A DNA stretch of 64,000 nucleotides from Filimonas sp. GTDB lineage: Bacteria; Bacteroidota; Bacteroidia; Chitinophagales; Chitinophagaceae. Shown here piece by piece: positions 35,901 to 42,233 of the stretch. Location: assembly GCA_017306865.1 (NCBI GenBank), contig JAFKHH010000018.1, forward strand, positions 124,001 to 188,000. The letters run 5' to 3'. The notes under the pieces were generated by a model that worked only from the letters and a program-made list of their open reading frames with translations, made no database searches and had not been told where the DNA came from. Position 1 is the stretch's first letter; every line of letters starts with the position of its first letter. Both the position numbers and the translations under genes were made by a program.

Positions 35901-38057
35901 ACCATGAAACTGCAACGTATCTGTAACCAAGTGCAAGGCTTGCAGGTTCAATGTATCTAACTGAAGCTGCATTTTTACAGAAGGATATTTATTGGTCAGG
36001 TTACTTGCTGCATCCAGCGTGTAATGAATATTCGGATCATTTATAGATGACTTCACCGTTGCTTCACCATTATTCGCAGTAGCATCCAGCAACAGATTTT
36101 TGTATTCGTATCCTTTCACTTCTGCATTGATCACTTTTGCGTGCAGGTCTGCCGTCATTTTTTTATAATCAAACCCGTTCCCTTTTGCAGTTGCTTCCAG
36201 GCTTACTTTGCCGATGTTTTTTTCCTGCATGGTTATGTACCCTACATCTACTTTATCTACAGTTGCTTTTACATCGTAACTGGTTTTATTCTTCATACTG
36301 CCTGACACAAGCAGGTTACCATTGGTTGTCCTGGCATCCAGCAGTGCAGTAAAATCATTTTGCGTTCCTTTGAAGTTTCCGGTCATGCTGATGTTTTCCG
36401 GTATGCGTATGCTGTCAGGCATTGTTTTAGGCGGCGCAAAATTCTGAATATCCCGTCGCGAGGTTACAAGCTTCTTCAGGTTGATGTTGTAATATGCTTT
36501 TGCACCATCAGGTAAGCCTTGTATGTTACCATTTAGTTGTAGCGCAGTATTACCTATACCACTTGCTTCAAAATTCGGAATACTAATATTTTTTACATAC
36601 CCTTTTGCTTTACCATTTACATGCAGCACATTACGTTCATACTTTTTTAGCTGTGCTTGCATTGCTGGCATTATCATTATCACATCCCGTACAGCAATGC
36701 TGTCATGCACCAGGTCCAGATCTACAAATGTGTTGCCCGGTTGTTTGCTCAGTTGTGTTACAGATGTATATCGCGCATAGGCCTGCGAGCGTATTACGGA
36801 ATGATTGGTTCTTACCAGCAGGTTCTTTAATGACATCGCTGTATCTGTATACACTGCATCTGTCGATAACTGGGACAATTTGAACCCGCTTTTTTCATCA
36901 AAGCTAACCTGCTTAATATTTGCACAATACTGATCAGATGCGGCGACAACTGCATCTGCATCTATTGCTATCTGTGACAGATACAAGTGGCTGTAGTCCA
37001 TACCTGTCTTCAGTGGCTTTTGTGTATTATCATTATAGCTCACTGTATCATTGGTAAGGCTTAGCTTAGCTATATCCACACGCCAGGGCAATGGCTTTGC
37101 AACAGTCTCTTTGGGCACTTCCTTTTTAGGAGTGGTAGCAGCAGGCGCTTTCCCGGCATCCATTGTTAATTTTGTTGCTGCCAGTTCCAGTTGTTTTATT
37201 TTAAATGCAGTATTGGCTATGTCTATTTTTTCAGGCAAGGTGCGAAAATGTCCCACATTCAACGCCATGTCTGTTGCAGATAACTCGTCTTTATATACAA
37301 GTTTAAAACGTTGCATGCCGATGGTATCCAGCTTTAACCCGATCTCAGATGGTTTTGTTGCCACAGTATCTACCACAGCATTCAACGCCTGTTTTAAAAT
37401 AACCGTTGGTTTGAAAAAGCGAACGCCTGCACTCACATCATCCAGGTGAAGCGCAGGTATTGTATATTTTCCATGTGTAGGATCGAACTGAGTAATACTT
37501 GTTCTGACATTTCCCAGGTAACAGGTAAATGTATTTCCGGCTACATCGTCACTGTATCTTGCCGATACTTTCTTTAACAGGATTTTACCCAGGGTAAATT
37601 TGAACCCGCCGGAGGTATCCGTGCTTTTTGTTGTTGTGGTATCTGTTCCAGCAAACGCTTTTACGATGTACTCGTAATTGAAAACGGTGTCGGGGTTATT
37701 CCGGTAAATGTTAGCTTTTATATTATTAAGCTCTATATAGCTTACGTTGATCTCTTTTTTCAGCAGTTTTAATAGTGCAATATCTATACGCAACGTATCG
37801 CCTATGAGCAGTGTATCTTTTCTCTGATCTTCTAAGTAAACACCCGTTAATACGATCCTTTTAGGAAAAGTAATATTGAGCCGGTTGATCCGTACTTTGG
37901 TACCAATCTTCTTTTGCAGGTAGGCTACAGCTTTGTCTTTCGCAAAATTTTGAACGGAAGGTAGCTGAATGAGAATAATGACCAGTACCAGTAGCAGTAA
38001 AATGCTTACCAGTAACCAGGCAATAGTTTTCAAAATTCTGCGAATTATCCGTTTCAA
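32982..38057 (-). CDS. tamB: TamB translocation and assembly module protein
   Basis: This 1691-residue envelope-spanning protein has one N-terminal membrane anchor (about 13-35). A very long run of beta-rich repeats follows, like the AsmA/TamB hydrophobic-groove fold. The C-terminal DUF490 domain (about 1200-1640) carries the family-typical DPSGKISLTGNYILNSGAY and QALLLLNRF-like stretches. The tail is Lys/Glu- and Asn/Thr-rich and hydrophilic. It works with TamL, whose gene overlaps by four bases. The E. coli homologue is implicated in protein insertion and phospholipid movement to the outer membrane. Confidence 0.93.
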   Translation of the reverse strand: MKRIIRRILKTIAWLLVSILLLLVLVIILIQLPSVQNFAKDKAVAYLQKKIGTKVRINRLNITFPKRIVLTGVYLEDQRKDTLLIGDTLRIDIALLKLLKKEINVSYIELNNIKANIYRNNPDTVFNYEYIVKAFAGTDTTTTKSTDTSGGFKFTLGKILLKKVSARYSDDVAGNTFTCYLGNVRTSITQFDPTHGKYTIPALHLDDVSAGVRFFKPTVILKQALNAVVDTVATKPSEIGLKLDTIGMQRFKLVYKDELSATDMALNVGHFRTLPEKIDIANTAFKIKQLELAATKLTMDAGKAPAATTPKKEVPKETVAKPLPWRVDIAKLSLTNDTVSYNDNTQKPLKTGMDYSHLYLSQIAIDADAVVAASDQYCANIKQVSFDEKSGFKLSQLSTDAVYTDTAMSLKNLLVRTNHSVIRSQAYARYTSVTQLSKQPGNTFVDLDLVHDSIAVRDVIMIMPAMQAQLKKYERNVLHVNGKAKGYVKNISIPNFEASGIGNTALQLNGNIQGLPDGAKAYYNINLKKLVTSRRDIQNFAPPKTMPDSIRIPENISMTGNFKGTQNDFTALLDARTTNGNLLVSGSMKNKTSYDVKATVDKVDVGYITMQEKNIGKVSLEATAKGNGFDYKKMTADLHAKVINAEVKGYEYKNLLLDATANNGEATVKSSINDPNIHYTLDAASNLTNKYPSVKMQLQLDTLNLQALHLVTDTLQFHGNINADFANTNPDSLQGVLVMKDVIMLQDSMRYNTDSISLVAERNANIQALSLHTEFADVKMEGEYKLTETGTALQQVIKKYYAVRTFKDTAFTAQNWQLDLKIRTSPLLLQFQPGLKGTDTITGKINFNSNEGAINANIVAPKVRYAGQTFTGVHVYANTEADRLQYGATIDKGGSRSLLLYKSGVTGYVANNILHTNIYLKDKADKYKYRLGGSLSQTEKGIRFAFSQDTLLLNYEQWSMANDNYVEYDSTGIIVSNLALSKQEELLKINSESLSTAAPIEVNFSKFRIKTLTAFVNEDSLQVDGIIDGKAVVKNVMKDPQFTSDIHIHDLVYNKDTLGTIMVKVDNETANAFAANLSIKGNNNDVVATGKYYTGEGRMDMKMDINQLNLAIVKAFAQEQLTDVGGFMKGNIAATGTLDKPVLRGELSFDNAYIVPVMTGEKLRFAKDKISLDEEGINFSKFTLIDSAGNKATLDGNIYTTDYKKYRFDMSLAANNFRVVNAPQASGRLFYGRLNIDANVDVLGTIDAPKIEGGFRVNKETNFTLILPSSDPEVEDRKGVVRFVDKNPRRADSTRLRTFLDSLNRTAEVRGMDVSLNIETDTAAMFTMIIDERNGDALTFRGKADLNGGMDPSGKISLTGNYILNSGAYSLSLSVLKKKFDIVKGSTITWTGDPTSAQVDITATYLAKTPSIDLMASSLSKSSDNTNKYKEKLPFLVNLKMQGELLKPVITFDITLPQSELSQWPDVGTKLQQVRNDQSELNKQVFALLLLNRFVQEDITQSGADAPSAGDMARQSASNILADQLNRFAGSLIQGVDVNFGVNSETDYSTGNAQERTDLTVGVSKKLLNDRLRVNVGSNFQLDGPSASETNKTTNIAGDVQIDYQLSKDGRYMVRAYRKDQYESVIEGQVVETGLSFILTFDYNEFKELFQRVKKEEKKERKQREKALDNKTATDVNQENKSNSTPTPGKP

Positions 38058-38181
38058 ATTTTCTTTGGTTCAATTGTTTCAACGTTTCTTTAGCACCAGT
38101 CCAGAAACACTTCTACCCGACTGCATAGGTCAGGTAGCTCAATATTGAAACAATCCGGGTTTCAATAATGTGATTGTATTA

Positions 38182-38586
38182 TTATGCTTCTTTTTTTCTT
38201 TTACGAAAAAGAGAATAAGCTGTTTTTAATGCGGCAAAGAAACCTATTTTACCAGATCCTTTCAGTAAAGAACCAACCAATGTGTCTCCCCCATTTTTTT
38301 CGCCTTTCCCCAGCAACATTCTCACTATGGTGGACAACAGGCTCCATGTACCACCCGCAATTTTATTATTCAGGAAAAGCGGTATAACAGACCCCAGGGT
38401 TGCTTTTATACTTTCCTGCGGCAATCTTTTCCAGCGGTCTTCCATATCCAGCTCAGATTGCCTGATACGGACCTTCGTTGCCAGTATTTCTGCCTTCAGG
38501 TCGTCTATATTGTTGATATGAGACAGGTCCTTTTTTTTCTTATTTTGTACTGTCTGTGTCATTTTCTTTATCCTCTGTTTTATCAA
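38182..38586 (-). CDS. Unknown protein, third gene of the YtxH/holin-X unit
   Basis: The frame gives 134 residues; an internal ATG at 38562 (MTQTVQNKKKKDLSH) would give 126 and reduce the overlap with the upstream gene from 47 to 23 bases. The sequence is basic at both ends, has a charged helix (about 25-55) and two short apolar stretches (near 65-90 and 110-125) that may be membrane-associated. I do not recognise a family. Its overlap with the holin-X gene implies co-translation with the two upstream membrane proteins. Confidence 0.75.
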   Translation of the reverse strand: MIKQRIKKMTQTVQNKKKKDLSHINNIDDLKAEILATKVRIRQSELDMEDRWKRLPQESIKATLGSVIPLFLNNKIAGGTWSLLSTIVRMLLGKGEKNGGDTLVGSLLKGSGKIGFFAALKTAYSLFRKRKKEA

Positions 38587-38923
38587 ACAAAATCCTGATA
38601 ATGGTATTCATGATGAGCTTATCGAGGATTTTTTTTCTCAAAACGATCGCCAGGATGAGGGCAAGCAGGTAAACGCCCGTAACGATACCAAACCCTATAT
38701 ACAGGTTGCCGGTCAGATGCCCCAGTAAAAATCCCGCCATTGTACTTACAAAAAGCAATACAAGAAAGGAAAGGATCAGGATGAGCAGCGTCGAAAATGC
38801 AAGGGCACTCAGGTTAGCCACTTTTTCCGTCAACTGTAAGCGGACGAGTAAAAGCCTGTCCTGTACATATTCTTCTACTTTTTTACGGGAATCGGTGAAA
38901 AATTGCTCCTCTTGTTGTTCCAT
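38540..38923 (-). CDS. Phage holin/Holin-X family-like membrane protein
   Basis: This 127-residue protein has a hydrophilic N-terminal helix (about 1-35) and two long hydrophobic segments (about 38-65 and 72-95) with a charged tail. That is the topology of the Holin-X or DUF1469-like group, often annotated as phage holin family but normally chromosomal and not part of a lysis cassette. It follows a YtxH gene by 15 bases and overlaps the next gene. Such three-gene sets are common in Bacteroidota and probably concern envelope stress, which is an inference. Confidence 0.75.
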   Translation of the reverse strand: MEQQEEQFFTDSRKKVEEYVQDRLLLVRLQLTEKVANLSALAFSTLLILILSFLVLLFVSTMAGFLLGHLTGNLYIGFGIVTGVYLLALILAIVLRKKILDKLIMNTIIRILFDKTEDKENDTDSTK

Positions 38924-38938
38924 ACATAGGTTTTAACA

Positions 38939-39181
38939 CTATAAAGATTCTTTTGTTTCGCCCAGGTCGTTTACAAACTGTTTGCCCTTACGCACCAGTT
39001 CGGAAACACTGTCGTCGAATGTTTCCATTTTCTCTTTAAGGCCGTCAGTGGCATCATCAGCCCAGTCTTTTACACCGGAAAGGATTTCTTTACCTTTTTC
39101 GCTTTGCAAAAACAGCGTAATTGCTACGCCCGCAGCAGCACCGAGAATGATGCCGGCTAAGAATTTCTGGTTGTCAGTCAT
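38939..39181 (-). CDS. YtxH domain protein
   Basis: This 80-residue protein has the YtxH pattern: a short N-terminus, one glycine/alanine-rich membrane segment (FLAGIILGAAAGVAITLFL), SEKGKEIL right after it, then an amphipathic helical region. YtxH is a general-stress protein family in Bacillus with no known enzymatic role. It is the first gene of the unit continuing with the holin-X-like and unknown genes. Confidence 0.85.
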   Translation of the reverse strand: MTDNQKFLAGIILGAAAGVAITLFLQSEKGKEILSGVKDWADDATDGLKEKMETFDDSVSELVRKGKQFVNDLGETKESL

Positions 39182-39279
39182 AAGCCTGTTTTTATATGAT
39201 GAATAAAAGAAATGCTATATAAGTTATTAGCGTACAATCATTATACCACAATCGTGAAACGTGAATCGGTAATCGTGAA

Positions 39280-39366
39280 TGATATATTGTTTAATTGTTG
39301 CATAGCTAAATTGTTGTTGTTTCCAAATCCTTATAACAATTAAACAATACAACCATATAACAATTC
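39280..39366. repeat. ATTGTT-type repeats in inverted arrangement
   Basis: The left half (TATTGTTTAATTGTTGCATAGC) and right half (ATAACAATTAAACAATACAACC, opposite strand) form an inverted pair with TATTGTTTAATTGTT as core. The same degenerate ATTGTT unit is found after many genes in this window. The sequence is non-coding. Confidence 0.55.
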
Positions 39367-39372
39367 CCCCCT

Positions 39373-40569
39373 TTAACCATTCACCGTTTCAATGCTCTCT
39401 ATTATCAAATCGCACACTTTGTTCAACGTCTCTATGTCTATTGTCAATGGCGGGGCTATGCGCATACATTCCGATGCAAACAGGAACCAGTCTGTGATCA
39501 GCCCTTTTTTAATACATTGGTGAATGACCTTTTTGTTTGTTTCAAAACTATCAAATCTTACAGCCGCCCATAAGCCGGCAGTAGTTAGCCCTTTAATGGC
39601 GGGGTGCTGTAACCGTTCCCGCAACAACGCCTCCTTTTCCCCCGTTTCGTTTATCCAGTTGTGCCTCAGCAATACCTCAAAGGCTGCTTTGCCCGCAGCA
39701 CAGGAAACAGGATGCCCCGCAAAGGTGCTGATATGCCCCAGTACCGGGTCCGCTGTCAGTGTTTGCATAATTGCCTGATCCGCTATAAATGCCCCTAATG
39801 GCATGCCACCACCAAGCGCTTTACCTAATAATAATATATCCGGTTCTACATCATACTGTTGAAACGCCCATAAAGTGCCTGTTCTGCCAAAGCCGGCCTG
39901 TATCTCGTCCAGGACCAGCAATGTTCCCTGTGCAGTGCATTTTTCACGCAACGCTTTCAGCCATTCTTTATGCGGCCTGTTTACCCCACTTTCTGCCTGC
40001 ACTGTTTCCGCAATTACACAAGCAGTCTGCTGGTCTATTGCATCTATCGCCTCCTGGCTACCGTAGTCGTAATGGTACACTTCCGGCAATAGCGGGCGAA
40101 AGGCATTGCGCCAGTATTCATCCCCCATAATGCTTAATGCACCTTGCGTGCTGCCATGGTAGCTTTTACTGAAAGAAATTATTTTTCTTCGATTGGTTAC
40201 CCTTTTTGCCAGTTTCATTGCCCCTTCCGTTGCTTCAGTCCCGCTATTGGTAAAATAAACCGTGTTCAAACGCTGCGGCAAATGATCTGTCAGCAATTTG
40301 CCATATGCCACTTGCGGCGCTTCTATAAATTCACCATATACGATCAGGTGCATATACTTTGCCGCCTGCTCCTGCACTGCGCGGATCACGTCTGGGTGGC
40401 TATGCCCTATATTACATACACTAAAGCCAGATATAAGGTCTATATATGCTTTCCCTTCTGTATCGTATTGCCAGATGCCTTCTGCACGTACTATTTCCAA
40501 CCCGATTGGTTCCGGTGACGTTTGTGCTATGTGCCTGAAAAATAACTGCCTGTTAGAGATTTGTTGCAT
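39373..40569 (-). CDS. Class III PLP-dependent aminotransferase
   Basis: This 398-residue fold-type I aminotransferase of the acetylornithine/ornithine/4-aminobutyrate group has NSGTEATEGAMKLA (phosphate-binding, 108 onward), DEIQAGFGRTG (221 onward) and the PLP lysine K250 in LLLGKALGGGMPLGAF. Substrate cannot be read from the sequence, and arginine- or lysine-pathway partners are absent. It is a single gene flanked on both sides by short-period repeats. Confidence 0.93.
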   Translation of the reverse strand: MQQISNRQLFFRHIAQTSPEPIGLEIVRAEGIWQYDTEGKAYIDLISGFSVCNIGHSHPDVIRAVQEQAAKYMHLIVYGEFIEAPQVAYGKLLTDHLPQRLNTVYFTNSGTEATEGAMKLAKRVTNRRKIISFSKSYHGSTQGALSIMGDEYWRNAFRPLLPEVYHYDYGSQEAIDAIDQQTACVIAETVQAESGVNRPHKEWLKALREKCTAQGTLLVLDEIQAGFGRTGTLWAFQQYDVEPDILLLGKALGGGMPLGAFIADQAIMQTLTADPVLGHISTFAGHPVSCAAGKAAFEVLLRHNWINETGEKEALLRERLQHPAIKGLTTAGLWAAVRFDSFETNKKVIHQCIKKGLITDWFLFASECMRIAPPLTIDIETLNKVCDLIIESIETVNG

Positions 40570-40572
40570 CTG

Positions 40573-40640
40573 TTATCGTTAAATTGCTGAATTGTTTAAC
40601 TGATATATGGTTAAATTGTTTAATTGTTGCATGGTTATTA
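40573..40640. repeat. ATTGTT-type repeats
   Basis: Degenerate 8-9 base units (TTAAATTGC, TGAATTGTT, GGTTAAATTGTT, TAATTGTTGCATGG) fill the space upstream of the aminotransferase start. They are the same family as at 5923, 26725, 30478, 39280, 44748, 50224 and 52690. Confidence 0.5.
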
Positions 40641-40786
40641 TTGAGTAACACACATTACTTAGTTTCAGGTAATCAACAGGGGTGCTACTATCATCACCTG
40701 TTGTGTCACTCACTTCAACTGAAGTAATGCTATGGAACAATAAACCGGTTTGGCACAATTCATTAAAAACCAAAAATCGCATTTTT

Positions 40787-41317
40787 ATGGCAACTATATT
40801 ACCTGTATTGGGAAAGGAACCGCAGCTTGGCAAGAATTGTTTTGTAGCCCCTAACGCCACTATTGTAGGTGATGTGGTGATGGGCGATGACTGCAGCATT
40901 TGGTTTAATGCAGTAGTAAGGGGAGATGTAAATTTTATAAAAATGGGTAATAAGGTAAACATCCAGGATGGAGCGGTTATTCATTGCACATATGAGAAAA
41001 ATGGTACAACCATTGGCAATAATGTCTCCATCGGGCACAATGCACTTGTGCATGGATGCGTTTTGCATGATGATGTATTGATCGGCATGGGCGCTATTGT
41101 AATGGACCGCTGTGAAATACACAGCAATTCTATTATCGCTGCCGGGGCGGTAGTGCTGGAAGGGACTATTGTAGAAGAGGGAAGTATATATGCCGGTGTA
41201 CCCGCCAGAAAGGTGAAGGACCTGCCAAAAGATACTGTTCATGGAGAAATTCAACGTATAGCCACCAATTATGTAAAATATTCTTCGTGGTTTGCTGATT
41301 TTAATGCAGCGAAATGA
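40787..41317 (+). CDS. Gamma-class carbonic anhydrase-like hexapeptide protein
   Basis: This 176-residue left-handed beta-helix protein of the gamma carbonic anhydrase (YrdA/PaaY) group shows hexapeptide repeats throughout (NATIVGDVVMGDDCSIWFNA, VVRGDVNFIKMGNKVNIQDG). The metal-site histidines appear in VIHCTYEKN, SIGHNALVHGC. The upstream frame is open to 40682, but the family N-terminus (ATILPVLGKEPQLGKNCFVAP) begins at the ATG at 40787. Many relatives lack proven anhydrase activity, so the enzymatic call is tentative. Confidence 0.88.
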   Translation: MATILPVLGKEPQLGKNCFVAPNATIVGDVVMGDDCSIWFNAVVRGDVNFIKMGNKVNIQDGAVIHCTYEKNGTTIGNNVSIGHNALVHGCVLHDDVLIGMGAIVMDRCEIHSNSIIAAGAVVLEGTIVEEGSIYAGVPARKVKDLPKDTVHGEIQRIATNYVKYSSWFADFNAAK

Positions 41318-41388
41318 TTTCTTTATTGTCTATATACAGTAGGACAGGCCGAGACAACTGAAACTGACTGCTTAAAACATTTCATATA

Positions 41389-41574
41389 ATGGTAAAACCA
41401 TTAACGAGGTCTGTCCTCTTTTTATTTCTTATATTTACGATATTCTCCTGCAGAGTGAAGAAAGGATGCCCGAGCAATGGGAAAAACGTAGGAGCAGAAA
41501 AAATCTTAAGTGGTGACCCCCAAGCCATGAAAGACGCCAAAAAAGCTAAAAAATTTAAACTTAATAAGTACTAA
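41389..41574 (+). CDS. Small lipoprotein
   Basis: This 61-residue protein has a hydrophobic signal ending in FTIFSC (cysteine about 21), a lipobox. Mature sequence is about 41 residues, basic, with one further cysteine (GCPSNGKNVGAEKILSGD) and a lysine-rich end. I recall similar tiny lipoproteins in Bacteroidota but no function. It starts 71 bases after the carbonic-anhydrase gene and is followed after 24 bases by another small gene. Confidence 0.75.
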   Translation: MVKPLTRSVLFLFLIFTIFSCRVKKGCPSNGKNVGAEKILSGDPQAMKDAKKAKKFKLNKY

Positions 41575-41598
41575 AGTATTAAGTTTTAGGGGGGAACT

Positions 41599-41883
41599 AT
41601 GAATAACAACTACTACACCAATTTCGGAGGCACAATCATTGAAGAGCAAGCTAGCCTAAACAGATTTTACGTATTTACTACAGAGCTAAGCAAAAACAAG
41701 CACGTGCGTTTCACAGGTAAAGATGATGATGTGGACAACATTGACTGGCATTTTAAATACCGTGGCAAACCACTTACGCTTCAGTTCAACATGTTTAATG
41801 GCATAAGCCTGTTATCACAACGGGACAAAGATATTCCGGCCATCAATGAGGTGGCAGGATTGCTAACCGGAAAAACGGCATGA
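41599..41883 (+). CDS. Unknown 94-residue protein
   Basis: This is a short acidic soluble protein without signal or membrane segment, mixed alpha/beta in appearance (NRFYVFTTELSKNKHVRFTG, PLTLQFNMFNGISLLSQ). The family is not recognised. The start is supported by an unusual purine block AGGGGGGAAC ending a few bases before the ATG, one of the very few Shine-Dalgarno-like sequences in this window. It is probably co-transcribed with the small lipoprotein, and a terminator follows at 41908-41947. Confidence 0.75.
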   Translation: MNNNYYTNFGGTIIEEQASLNRFYVFTTELSKNKHVRFTGKDDDVDNIDWHFKYRGKPLTLQFNMFNGISLLSQRDKDIPAINEVAGLLTGKTA

Positions 41884-41907
41884 CTAATTCTCTAAATTTG
41901 AGTGCTT

Positions 41908-41947
41908 AAAATCCAAATTTCATGTTTAGTGAGATTTGGATTTTTTT
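41908..41947 (+). terminator. Terminator after the 94-residue protein gene
   Basis: Arms AAAATCCAAAT and ATTTGGATTTT with a roughly 15-base loop, then a T-run. Confidence 0.8.
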
Positions 41948-42233
41948 ATTTATTTCACGCAAAGGCACAAATAGAGTCGTGAGACGTGAATCAATAATCA
42001 AGAATAAAATTCTGCTTCATCTATAGCCAACAATTAAACTATGTAACAATTGTTAACGCATTCTAAATATCAAATCATATAGCTGCAAATTATTTCTCGC
42101 TTCTTCTGTAACATTCTTTCCCGGTTGCCGTTGAACAATCAAAATTTCCATTTATCCTAATTCATTCTTTTTCCCTTATGTAATGTCACATCTTTGAAAT
42201 ACGAAAAGATACGTAGACAACAAAATAACACTT
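41948..42233. other. Intergenic region before the barrel receptor gene
   Basis: No gene is seen. It has decayed GTGAGACGTGAATCAATAATC and CAACAATTAAACTATGTAACAATTG short-period repeats, then about 170 bases of leader. A near -7 element (CATCTTTG at about 42190-42197, first base off consensus) lies about 36 bases before the ATG. Confidence 0.4.

Noticed and set aside
38144-38166. Terminator between the YtxH unit and tamB
   Set aside because: ATTGAAAC / GTTTCAAT forms a weak AT-rich stem with no following T-run, so read-through into tamB remains possible.
38540-38923. Prophage lysis gene
   Set aside because: The holin-like annotation reflects topology only. No endolysin or phage structural gene is in the window, and the neighbours are YtxH and TamB.
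40682-40786. Upstream extension of the gamma carbonic anhydrase frame
   Set aside because: The extra 35 residues are unlike the family N-terminus, which begins at the ATG at 40787.
41389-41883. Toxin-antitoxin pair
   Set aside because: The first product is a lipoprotein and the second resembles no toxin or antitoxin family I know. Small size and adjacency alone are not enough.
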